DNA of 64,000 nt from Epinephelus fuscoguttatus (Eukaryota > Chordata > Actinopteri > Perciformes > Serranidae): positions 24,097,643 through 24,161,642 of the forward strand of contig NC_064761.1 in the NCBI RefSeq assembly GCF_011397635.1, read 5' to 3'. Numbering within the stretch: position 1 is the first letter of the stretch; every line of letters begins with the position of its first letter. Below the pieces are notes generated by a model. That model ran no database searches and had not been told where the DNA came from. It saw nothing but the letters and a program-made list of their open reading frames with translations. A program made the translations under genes and the position numbers. Shown here in pieces: positions 24,075 to 35,372 of the stretch.

Positions 24075-27000
24075 ATTCGCTCCTCACACCCAGTCAGCCC
24101 ATCCTATTACCAGAGTGATGGTCAATTGAGATGATCAATTTGCATAATGGAGCATTAAATTGGGCCCATCACAACCTACCTCTCAGCAGCTTGCTCCCAT
24201 GGAGGGCTCACTGAGAGTGGCAATTGCTCTTGAAGGGGTGGCATGTATCCTCCTTGCTGGAGTATTTCACCATGCGGGCTGGTGAATAAAGCACCAGTCA
24301 CTGAATAATGTAGGCTCTTATTCATGAGTAATCTGGCGCCGGATTGGAAAGTTCATACTAAAGGAATACCTGAGTCTAAAATGAGACTTTAGGTTTAAAT
24401 ATTAAAGCAGAATCAAAGCTCAGAGATTTTTCCCCTCGCTTTTTTCTTTGCATTATTGTCAATTCTTTTTTGCTTTAAGAAAAAAACAGAGCTTTCATTT
24501 ATTATTTCTAACACAATACATAACTCTTTATCAAAAAAGCAGGGTGTCAAATATTATTCCATCCTCTGTGCTCATCCATTCCCATTAGCTTAACGATGTA
24601 CTTAATTGCAGCGTCCATCCTCACAGTGACCACTGGTCATTCCTTGGACACAGAGCAGATCATTTTGATTAACACCCACCAAGGAAATCTAAGACCGTTA
24701 TCTAAGGCAGATTAGTTGAGCTTTTAAGAAGCATGTCAGAGCCTAAGGACCTGTGACGGATTGCATCCAAGGAGCTGCTCGGATCTGAGGCCGGCGGGCT
24801 GTGATTGATGTGTGTGCTGTGTGAGTGGCAGGGAGGAATGAGATAGAGCCGTCATGGCCTCCCTCTCCACCGTGTTGCCTTTGTTTGAGGGGTTTCCTCT
24901 GGGGAGAGTGCTGTCCAGTGAACAATATGGCAGAAGCTCCTTGGTGTGCAGGTTTTGTTAACTGGCCATTTGTAAGTGCCCAGTTGGCATGGTGAGAACT
25001 GGTGTCTGGCAGCTAAAGCAGGTTGCATGAAATTGAGTGCACAACTAAGATGGACTCAGATGTTTATACAGCCTCATACACATTTCAGGTCATTTTTACA
25101 CCAATTTCATGCTGAAGAAAAAAAGCCTTTCGATACGTTTACTATGTTTCACTACAATCGCTCTTCATGGAGAGAGGACTGGGCGTACGAGTGATTTGCT
25201 CATGTCATGAATAGTAACTGGAAAACTTTAATTCCCATGAGTGAGTGCTACCTTTCCCCGCCACGGGCAGCCTGCTGGGCTGCTGGCAGCCTATCAGCCG
25301 CAGCTGACAGGTGATTGACATTAAAGAACTATGGGATTCAGAGGCAGTTGTGAGGTATTGGTCTGATATGTTTTTATGAAGCTTTTGTCAGGTATTTTTG
25401 TGACACTGCAAGCAAGCAAGCCTGTTTGGGTCTGTCTCGTCTAAGTGAGTCTGAGCCTCACACAGCCTGGTTGGTGGGGGGGATTAATTGGTAAGGCTCT
25501 GCATGCATGAGCGCGATCTAATTTACCTCTATCAGCTGATACACAATGGTAAAGGTCCCTTAACAGGCAGTGGTGAAATACATCTGAGGGTGTCGTCCCT
25601 GTTCAGTGTCTGGTCTGGTTAGTACAAGTGCAACCTGGCGTCTCTACTCAAGCTTGTCACTGAGGCCAGAGTGAAAACATCCTGCTATCTGACTGGAATC
25701 TAACTCTTTCTTCATTCCATTTTAAATGTCACACCCGAAAGACAACATGGCTGAGTATTTGCTCCGGTACGCTCCAGATCCATACCATTAGCATAAATGG
25801 AGAATCAATTATTTCAGCCCTGATGGAGCTGATTATGCACACACAATAAAGGCAGAGGGAAGAAGTCATAATTACAAGATGACCTATGTCGCCTTTTCAC
25901 CATCACCAGTGTACCACCACCATGTTGGTATTTCAAGGGTGAGCCGGTAATTACCTGATAAGATGTGGGGGGAGTGGGGGAAGCATGTTGGCCCCATTTG
26001 CACATCTCTTTGAATGCAGCACATTTGCATTGCAGCATGGCCAAACCTGGTAACTGCTGCAACCGTGCCCCCACTACCCACTCACATGCCCGCTGTCAGA
26101 ACACAAACAGGACATACTCATCATACGCATCGACAGCAAAAATTTCGACACTTCAATTTACATTAGATGTCAAATTTAGCCGGTGTGTCAGATTCTCCGT
26201 GCTGCTGCCCATTTGATGATAATATCCAGCGTGGTGCTCTGTGGGCTGAGGAACACAATTCAAATGGCTCTATCTCCTGAGGCAGAGGTGCTGTGATGTG
26301 CCAGCCACTCAGCAGCACAGCCCACAACCAACTACTGCACAGAAGTGGGTCTTACCACTGCCATGTCATGCCTGTCAGAATGAGAGAGGGGGTAACAGAG
26401 AGGCAGACAGAGCCAGGGAGGTCGATATGTGGAAGAGAAGGAGAGGGAAGACGGCTACAAGGTTTATCTGTGCCGCTGAATAAAAGACCCCGGCTCATAA
26501 AATCATCTCAGCTGGAGGCCGGGGGAAATGTCACAGAGGTAATATCAAGAGCCACAAATGACTATTTGCTAAATGAGAATTGAGCCTACATCTTTTATAC
26601 CGATCAGGACCAGAAGCACCCTCTGAGCCATTAACCCTTTTACTGGGATCTGCCCGCAGTCCCTCGCCTCATCTATGAATCAGTGCTTTCTAAGAGACCA
26701 CCAAGCATTCAAAGCAGAACCAAACTTTTTTTTTGCTTTGACTTTAAGAGACCCCCAGCCTGCCGGAGCCATGGTGGGAAAAACACGGCATGGCCCACTG
26801 AATTACGAGTGATATTAGCAAATGCGTTGCAAGATGTTCTAAATTATTTACATCGCTGGAAACACAGCATCCACTTTTGAGGACGACATTAAAAGGCTCT
26901 CCTCTCCCAGCCCTCGTAATAATGTCGACTATATTAGCCTGAGCAAGCAGCGTGCGTGTATGTATCAGTCAGAGCAGGAATCAGTGTGAGATCAGACACC

Positions 27001-27102
27001 ACTTTGTCATTTCCACTCTGCCGTCCCACAGCTTGCTTTGAAGGGGCTGGCTGCAAAGAATAATGAGGATGCAAGGTCATTCCGGATGACTTGGGTATCA
27101 GC

Positions 27103-27105
<3 letters not shown>

Positions 27106-27147
<42 letters not shown>
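27106..27147. repeat. (CA)n microsatellite
   Basis: About 21 uninterrupted CA units. Confidence 0.95.
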
Positions 27148-27148
<1 letters not shown>

Positions 27149-27310
27149 TGTACATACATGCATAGAGAGAGGGGGAAATACTTGTGATATCACCATAGTA
27201 GATCAACAGGAATGGTTAGAGGAGGAGAAGAAAGTCGTAAGAAGTCACGCAGAGAATTGTGTGTGTTGTGGATATAAAGAAAAGAACAGAAAGTTAGACA
27301 TTGTTTAGAG

Positions 27311-27655
27311 CAGGGATATTCAACTTCTTTGCCTGGGGGCCACTTTCGCTAAATGACAGGAGGCCAGGGGCCAGTCACAGCAAATTCACATAGGTCAGGT
27401 GCACACAGGCGTGTTTATAGGATATGAGGACATTTGGGGTTTAGCCCACACCTCTCTTCCGGCACTTTCTCTTGATAAACAAGCTCTGTTTTGATGCTAT
27501 TTATGCACTGTTGTACCTTATTTACATCAAAAGTACAAAAAAATCCCAATGTGGATCCATTTATTTTCATTGTAAATTAGAAAATGGTCGGGGGGTCCAC
27601 CTGGCACCCCATTGCGGGCCAGATTTCGCCCACGGGCAGTAAGTTGAGTATCACT
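27311..27655. mobile_element. hAT-like MITE
   Basis: The left end CAGGGATATTCAACTTC matches the reverse complement of the right end (CAGTGATACTCAACTTA). The flanking 8-mers GTTTAGAG and ATACAGAG share 5 of 8 bases, as expected for a decayed hAT duplication. No ORF is present. Confidence 0.65.
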
Positions 27656-27659
27656 GATA

Positions 27660-28599
27660 CAGAGATAGATGCAGAGAGCAGGCAGAGCCAGCTAAATGTG
27701 CTGTATTATAACTGGTATTTGACACAGTCACAATTGCAGGTCAAATACTTGAAATTTATGAAAACGTGGTGATCTGACTGCTTAGCAACTGTTTATCACT
27801 CGCAAATGAACGCTGGGATCCGAAAGCATGAATGGGGTTGCTGAGCAACTGTGTGCATTTTGTTGGTCGCTGCTGAATAGAAAACATACTGTAAGAGGGA
27901 GACACAGTTGGTAATACAGTGCTCTATTCTTTTTTAATTCAACTGGCAGAGGCGGTGCAAAATGAAGGTGGCACGCTTGTATTCTTGACGGACGTGAGAA
28001 TAAATATGACCTAATGGTGCACCGTCCAATTGTTGGAAACTGAATTTCTTCCCCACACATCTCAGCCCCCTAAAATCCCTTGCAAATCATGCCACATTGC
28101 TGCCACCTTTTGAGACAGCTGGGCACAATTGTGTCTGGCAGATGTCAAGGCATCCTGGCAAGGCAACACAAATCTGGGACAGTTGGACTCAGGCAACAAT
28201 CAGACAGGACATCTTCTAAATCCATGCCACCACAAGAGGACACTGTTGATGTATCAGCCCGGAGGCTTGTTTATTAATATTGATGTCCCCACCAATTTTT
28301 ATAATTTCAAACTACTTGAGTTTAACATAACACGTTTTAGATGAAAAGGTAAGTGGGAATATGCTTTCATCATCATCGGAAAATTGGGTTATTAAATAGT
28401 TGAGAGGCCTCTTATTTCATACTCTATCTGAGAGCGGGTGTGTGCGTGGAATATAGTGAGGGGCTATATGGCTAGCTATTTCACTCTCTAATAACCTCTG
28501 TTGAAATGAGAGTTTTGGGGATTGAGATAACAGCCGATTATCACTCTGTGTTATTGTGATAAGCACGCAAAGAAAACTACACAGAGACACAGGGCATAG
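27660..28599. other. No gene seen
   Basis: Mixed-composition DNA with short ORFs only (the longest about 92 codons on the minus strand, no recognisable domain). Confidence 0.4.
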
Positions 28600-29340
28600 C
28601 CAATTATGAATATGAAAACCTATTCATTGAGTCAAGCCCTATTCTTTTCAGACTGTAACAGCCTGACACAATAGATATCCTCTGCTGATTCCCAAATGAC
28701 TTCCTGTCATGTTGATACAGATACAGGTTTAGTTGAAGTCCATGGGTGTGGTGAATTATAAATATGGGCGCCTAATCACTGAGCAAACACCATTAGGCTC
28801 CAGTGCATTATTCTCTCATTCCCATAAACATGCAGTCATATTCACAGTCATTCATGCTGCATGAATGTCCATGAGGGTGTATAATTATCAATGAGGACAC
28901 CTAGCCAGTGGAAAAAAAGGTACAGAGATTTCTCTCTTATTTGTGCCGACACCTTGTCTCCCTGTATTCCACTCAAACAGCTACAGATGTCAGTATAATG
29001 TATTTGTATTTATAAAGGTGTCACTGTAGGCGTGCGGTGACTGAAAATAATGATTTATTCCCCATACTATGATAAATATCCCATCATATTGATACAAAAT
29101 GAGGTTTAGTTGATGCCTGCAGTTGTGGTGAGTTATCAGTGTAGACACTTAAATACAGTGTCCTTTCCCAGCAGTCCATTTAACTCACACTTATGTTGAT
29201 GCAGATGCAGGTTTATTGGATATTTGTGGGTGAGGTGAATTATCACTATGGACAGTTAAATACAGTTTGCTCTCCCTGTACATCTCACTTATATCTCACA
29301 GTGTGTTAAGTGTTATCACTGTTGACACTAAACAAACATC
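28600..29340. repeat. Decayed tandem array, units of roughly 70-150 bp
   Basis: A core like AATTATCAATATGGACACCTAA recurs near 28602, 28754, 28883, 29132, 29238 and 29312. Most copies are preceded by a TGTTGATACAGATACAGGTTTAG-like or GGGTGTGGTGA-like segment and followed by CA(G)TG(A). The copies are too diverged and irregularly spaced to come from a recent duplication. Confidence 0.55.
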
Positions 29341-29751
29341 CCACCTTCATACACCATGCTAATCAAATATATCTGTATAAAATCTATGCAATCTTATACT
29401 GATTCCCATTGTGTACTGTTTCCATGTTAGTATGCCAAAAGGTAACTTCAGTATTTTTCAACCTGGACCTTGTTATCACCTGTTTTTGTTTCTAAGTGAC
29501 AAATGGAAAAAAATAACTTTTGAAACTGGTCCAGTATTGAGCACCGGCAGCAGAAAAACAGGCTACAAGTTCATGTTAATGGGCAATTGTGCACCATCAA
29601 TGTAGGAGGAGTAAAAGTGCCTGTTTTTGCGAAAATATCCAAGCTCTATAAATGCTAAAATTACTGTTCAGTCAGGAACACTTACTGTAGTCAAAGAAAA
29701 CTTGATGTCCATTTGCAGTAATATATTTGGTGGTATGGCTCTGTTCTGGGG

Positions 29752-29930
29752 CCTCTCTGCCTTTCCTTGGGCCTATGCAGAAAGCCTCTTCCACGCACCT
29801 ATGTGGAAAGCTTAAGGCAGAGAGAGCACACCTCTCTGCCTTTCCACGTGCAGATGAGAAAAGCCTGAGCAGAGAGAGCAGACCTCTACGCCCTTCCATG
29901 TGCCTAGAGGGAAAGCCTAAGGCAGGGAGA
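29752..29930. repeat. Imperfect minisatellite, four units of 33-52 bp
   Basis: Units start at 29752, 29785, 29831 and 29883. They share CCTCTCTGCCTTTCC, GAAAGC(C/T)TAAGGCAG and AGAGAGCA segments. Both strands have open frames through it, which is a by-product of the repeat composition. Confidence 0.7.
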
Positions 29931-30827
29931 CGGAGAGCAGCAGCAAAGACTCCCCGGGAACAGAACAGAGCATCAGTGACAAACAGAAATGACATCGATA
30001 AGTCAGACACAGCATGAAAAGGAGGAGCTGGGGTGGAGGCAGGTTGCAAAACGGCTTGCAGAGGAAGCAGCATCAGTAGGCAGGTCAGAGCAGTTTATAT
30101 AAGGCGGCCTGAATGAGATTTGCCAACTGGTTGCATAGAAAGGACTCTACCAGCTGACTCCCTTTCATCAATGAGCTGATCCATCAGTTGATTGGGCTGT
30201 TTGAGATCAGCTGATGTAGCTGGGATGTGAGCTGAGCTTGACATTGTGTCGGCGATGAACTAATACTATGCTCACTTTTATTTTTTATTTCAGAGCTATT
30301 TCTGGTCAAACAAAACAGGGTCTATCTCTGTAGGGATCCTTTCCATAATGTTGTCAGACACTTAGATCAACAATCTGAGCCTATCAGTGACAAAAACAAG
30401 CACTTCTAGTGGTCTTAGATTAGAGTTGCACAAATGCCCCAAGTGTTTACATTGCAGCATTTTCACCACTAGCCCTCTTGCTCAAACTGGATCAATTCTA
30501 AAAACTGTTGTATCCATCAGTCACTTAGACACAAAAAACATGAGAAAATAGGGTCCAGGTTGAAAAGTACTTTAGTTACCCTTTAGCTGGTTCGTACTTA
30601 CAGGAAAAGATGCAATACACACTGACATGCATCAATCCACTGGCAACTATGGAAGGCCATTGACCTATGGGGTCTTTGCTGGTTGCCTGGTGACGTCACA
30701 GTGACAAGAAGACTAGGGAGTCACTGTGAGATATAGACCAAATTCATTCAAAATAACTTCTAGGTATAAGATCCTTGTGTCCTGTACATTAAAATCAAAC
30801 TGTGCAGAGAAGATGTTGCATCAGCTC
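29931..30827. other. Non-coding, partly repeat-like
   Basis: Section 30000-30290 (AGCTGATC-rich) resembles part of a dispersed fish repeat, from memory. The rest has no identifiable feature. Confidence 0.35.
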
Positions 30828-30835
30828 GTTTAGCC

Positions 30836-31113
30836 CAGTGGTTCCCAACTGGTGGGTCATGTAAAGTTTGTAAAAAACACACTTTATTTTTAAGTAGGCC
30901 TACAGTGAATTTCCAGCACAGTTTTTGTTTTAAAGTGCTGTTTCCTGCTGTAGAGTGAGTGACTATCTGACAGCTACTTGTCAGAGACAGCAAACTAGCT
31001 TGACCACATGACCAAACGCAAGTATGATGTAAAATGTATTAAACCGTGTGGACCTTGAACTAATGACTAAGTAAAAATCTGGACCCCGTGGCTGGACCAG
31101 GTGAGAACTACTG
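30836..31113. mobile_element. hAT-type MITE with perfect 8-bp target duplication
   Basis: The ends are CAGTGGTTCCCAACTGG and, on the other strand, CAGTAGTTCTCACCTGG. It is flanked by identical 8-mers GTTTAGCC at 30828-30835 and 31114-31121. An 8-bp duplication with CAG...CTG ends is the hAT hallmark. A relative lies at 48727-49210. No transposase ORF is present. Confidence 0.9.
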
Positions 31114-31784
31114 GTTTAGCCACCTTAAAAAGGCCCACCAAAAGAAATCATTGTTAGTTGTAGTGTACGCTATATTGAGAATGTCATGAGACAGTCCGCT
31201 GCCTTGTTTGGTTAGAGTGTAAGGTAAAATGGAGCAAATATTCAAATATAGCATACACTTACACAGATATTGAATTTTTTTAAGTGGCAAAATATGTTCT
31301 TGGTGCAGCCCATCCACAGCAGTAGCCTATATTGTTTAGCTTCAGTGCCAGTAGATTTGGTTTATGAAACATGAAAACAAAGCAACACTGTACATAAAGT
31401 AAGTACAACAGAAACGTGAGATGGTTGGACCACTGCTTTTAACTATATATCTTTACATGCTACAGTTACAGCTAAAAATGACGACAGAAATCAACAAGTG
31501 CTCTGATTTTACATATCTATACACCTGTAATCAGTGGCCAGTTTTCTACCCAGAAGTGATTTCTGATGGTGAAGCAACATCATGGTAATTGGGTCTATAC
31601 AGTCTAACCAGCACATAAACCTTGTAGAACCACAACCTGTCTTTTTCCCACTCTGTTTTTTGTACAAATTAAACAAATGGGATGAAATGTGCTACTTAGT
31701 GAATCAGTGTTCAATTTGTGGTAATTGATCATTGTTAATTAGTAAGCTTCACAGGCGCTGGTGTGCAGATTTTGTTATTTTTGG

Positions 31785-31950
31785 TCAGAGACATTCTTGC
31801 TGTTTCCCCCTGCTGCCAGTCTCTGTGCTGAGCTAAGTTCACCGTTACTGGCTGTAGCCTCATCCAGCAGATATGAGAGTGGTATAAAGCTTCTCATCTA
31901 ACTCCTGCCAAGAAAGAGGATAAGCTTGTTTTCACACTATTTCTTTAAAC
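31785..31950. mobile_element. Fragment of a dispersed fish repeat
   Basis: The words TGTTTCCCCCTGCTGCCAGT, GGCTGTAGCCTCAT and TGAGAGTGGTAT...CTTCTCATCTAACTC match, from memory, a very common teleost repeat. No ends could be defined here. Confidence 0.45.
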
Positions 31951-32129
31951 TTAGCATAGGTCTATAAAAAGCAAAACATTTTTTGAACACTTAATGAATA
32001 TTTTGTGGTTCCAAAAGATGTTCTTAGAGCTGTTTTACCTCCATCTGCAATTATTTCACTGCTCTCTGCAGCTGTCAGCAGCTCCTCTTTTCTTTTTTGC
32101 ACTGTATTGTGAAAGACCAGTGTACATTG

Positions 32130-32913
32130 AAGGTGCAGACACACCAAACTGACATCAAAGAACTAGCGGCGACGAAAGCCAACTGTTGCGTCGTCTACGT
32201 CGCCTCACGTCAGTTGCGTTTGAACACACTACACGGACTACATCTGATGGCCAAGTGGCCAGATGGTCCCGGTGTTTCCTCCGCAGGCTCCACTTCACTC
32301 AGCTGCCCGACAAACCCGCTGCTTCTTCCCATTTTAACCTGAATAACAAACCAGGGCTCAGCACTCCAGTTGGATTCAAATGGAGAGCGGGGGCTAGCTG
32401 GGAAGCTAGCGGAGGCTAACTGGCTGTGCTTCCCTCCGGTCATGCTGCGGCTAACCCTCCGCTAGCCATTCCCAGCAAGCTCCGGCTCTTCGTTTGAATC
32501 CAAACGGAGAGGCAGGGCTTGTCGGAGGCTAACGGAGGCTAACAGGCTGTGCTTCCCTCCGGTCATGCTGTGACTAATGCTCCGCTAGCCGGTCCCAGCT
32601 AGCTCTGGTTTGAAGCAGCGGATCTGTCGGGCAGCTGAGTGAAGTGGAGCCTGAGGTTAGCCCAGGTTTCACTACAGGCAGATTCACTTGCTACAGGGGC
32701 GAGGGAATAAAACCTGAACAGCCAATCAGAGTGATCTCTCTCACCTACAAGCTCCGCCACTGATTCAACGTGCTTAATTGGCCGAAAAGCTGCCGACGCC
32801 GATGCCAAAGTGCCAATGGTGAGGGACACAACGCAAAAACTAGGGCGACAGACGCACACCGATGGCCCGACTTTGGTCGACAGCCAACTGTCGGCTTGGT
32901 GTGTCAGGGCCTT
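32130..32913. mobile_element. Foldback-type non-autonomous DNA transposon
   Basis: Outer ends AAGGTGCAGACACACCAA and, on the other strand, AAGGCCCTGACACACCAA form terminal inverted repeats. Inside, about 32278-32323 and 32620-32662 are a second, longer inverted pair (CTCCACTTCACTCAGCTGCC and its complement). The centre holds a direct duplication of GGCTGTGCTTCCCTCCGGTC about 120 bp apart (near 32422 and 32542). Confidence 0.75.
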
Positions 32914-33767
32914 AACAGCACACTGACTTTTTGAGAGCACTTCATTCTCTTCCTTTGCCCTCCTGCCGTGGCAGGGCCATGTTGCCTCGTCCTTGATTTT
33001 TGGTTTTCCAGTGGACCGTTCGAGCGGCTTCTCTGCTGCTAACACTGCTGCCAGGATACAGCTGAGGAGCCGGCTGCTAATGCTATGTACCAGGACACTG
33101 CTAATGCTGCTTGCCGTGCTGCTTTAGCTCAGTCGTAACTGTAACTGATGCTGACACTCTACTGACTGCGTGACTGGTAGACGGCGGTGGGTGGCGCAAC
33201 AGGCCAAAACACAAATTCAAAACATAAACATGATTTGCGGACCGTAAAATGTTTTTTTTAAATGCGAATATTCTGGCTGTACTATTGTTGTCACTTTAGT
33301 ACATAAATAACAAGCAAACACCTCTCAATTTACATGCTCACACACAAACACACAACTGGGTAAAACCTGCAGTACTGCCTCCCTACACTCTTCTGTCTAT
33401 CCTCCAGGAGTTGCTCGGTGATAAGTGTAACTGACAGAGGGACAAATGAATGCTTTGTAACGACTGTGCTTACACGAGGGGACCCTGTACCTCCGTCAGA
33501 TAAAATCCTGTTCGCCTGCTGAATAGTAGACCGCTTAAAAAATGTCTTAAGGGGGGACAAGGAGTGTGGGTGTTCCCGTAATCTTCCCTGCCGTCGTACC
33601 TAACCGCTGGTAATGTAAAATGGACTCTGTGGTATAAAGAATGAGCACAATATTCCTGCAGACACCCAAAACTCTGTGTCTCTGAAGGAAATAGAGGCAC
33701 TGATGGATTCATGCACAGACGCTTGCAACATGAGGGTACCAGCTAAGCTTTCTATCACTGTGGACCC
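32914..33767. other. No gene seen
   Basis: GCTGCT/AATGCT-rich sequence near 33040-33170, then AT-rich DNA. Short ORFs on the minus strand near 33330-33710 have no recognisable domain; part may be the 3' side of the LINE relic. Confidence 0.35.
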
Positions 33768-34130
33768 CTAATATTTGTAAGAAATGACCCATCTGGCAAC
33801 ACATCTGATCTGTAATGTTGGAGCTGCTTGAGAGTAAACTGAGAATAGCGTGGTTTCATTTGAGAATTTCCCCACAAACTTATCAGGTTGGGGGCTGACA
33901 CAAATATGTGCATACAGTGTAAACAAAGAGGGTGAACTGACACATCCTTGGGGAGCCCCTGTGTTACTTACTGCCATACCAGAGAGTGCTGAATTATTTT
34001 TTTTAAAGCTGCTTTAAAGATGTGTGGATGCACAGTGTTAAAAGCAAATCAGTAAAAAGCAGACTGACATATGCAACAGAACTTTCTAAGTGCTTTGAAA
34101 CAAGGCACAGTGTTTTAGAATTGCTGTCAT
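33768..34130 (-). pseudogene. LINE reverse-transcriptase relic, frameshifted
   Basis: On the minus strand NTGAPQGCVSSPSLFTLYAH is the conserved PQG block of a non-LTR reverse transcriptase. It is followed by a decayed catalytic box (FSNETT where FADDTT is expected). Upstream, VAYVSLLFTD and, after a frame change, AFNTVHPHIF match the preceding RT block. The copy cannot be active. Confidence 0.75.
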
Positions 34131-35206
34131 CTGTGCTCCCATTTCTAACGTACAAAACTTGGCACTGATCTTGTGATGGCTCCGTCTCTCTGCACATTTC
34201 CTCTGTCATGATCCTCCCTAAGGATTCACGGACGTTAAAGCCACTGGACTATAATCATTGGCTTTACCAACCGAATCGAGACACTGTGCTCCCCCCCTGC
34301 ATTCCCATCAGCTTCCATTCACATTAATGCCGATCCTGAAATTAAATGTCAGGAATCACCAGATATCCGCTGCTGTCTCCGCCAAGTAAAATAGTCGAAT
34401 GTGTTCCACTGCTGCTCCCTAACCTCTGCATAATACTCCAGATGCCTCCAATCCACTCTCCACTAGTGTTCCTGGCTTCTTTTCTCTTCATCATGAACAG
34501 GTTCCCATGAATGCATGCTGACCCCGCATGCCTCCTCAGTATGCAGGAGGTGTGTGTGTGTGTGTGTGGGAGTGTTGGTGTGTGCTCAGCAGTCAGGGTG
34601 GCAGAGCATAAAAACGTGTTATATATCTAAATGGGTGTTCACTTGTTAAAGACTTCCTGAAGGCTGAATCATGACAGTGATATTTTTAAGCTGAAGCTGC
34701 TGATGATCGTGTTTGTGTTTATGCACATCTAAACTGTGACATTTCATTGTTTATTTTCCATTTGCAAAAAAATACTGGAATTAACTCAGTGTCACTTGAA
34801 GTGGTTACAAACAGAAAGACGCATTGATGTTCTTTGTTGAGAGAGTATAACTCATGTCCCTGGTTAGCCTTTCCCTCGAGATGCAACAATTAAAGATTAA
34901 AAAAATTTCAGTGCAACTTCCAGACTTCTATTCTCTGAAGCAGCACTGACACAAGACCACAAGAGCTGTGTCCCAAATTAGTCCCTTGTTGACTTATCCT
35001 CTCTATGCCAACAGACTCTCAATAGTTTACTCTACAGTGAGCAGTACATATTTGGACACTGATGCTGTCAGTCCTTATCATTTTGTATCATTACTGACAG
35101 ATGCAGCGTTGCACAACTGTAATTTCTGCATCTATCAGTTGTGATGTATTGCATTAAGATGTTCATTATGCACTGTAGAATTTGGATACTCAAATAAAGA
35201 GACTTG
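34131..35206. other. No gene seen
   Basis: It includes a short GT run (about 34550-34568). There is no ORF of interest and no clear repeat family. Confidence 0.4.
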
Positions 35207-35372
35207 AGGGTCCAGTGTGTAGGATTCAGGGGGATATATTAGCAGAAATCGAATATGTTACAATAAGAACTATAAGAATGTTTTTGTTATCTTAGATTGA
35301 TCCGTTTTTATCTACATAGGGAGTGGGTGCTTGTCTACGTAGATCGCCATGTCGCACCACCAATGGCAATCT

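Larger units (their letters stand above)
19860..27300. other. Gene-free, repeat-poor block; candidate conserved non-coding DNA
   Basis: There is no ORF above about 125 codons and no recognised exon. Few repeats are present apart from a C-rich run (24028-24074) and (CA)n (27106-27147). It has many ATTA-type motifs and three exact POU octamers (ATGCAAAT or its reverse complement) at 23795-23802, 24138-24145 and 26023-26030. In human the 5' side of ZRANB2 faces the large NEGR1 region. I looked for a NEGR1 exon and did not recognise one. Confidence 0.4.
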
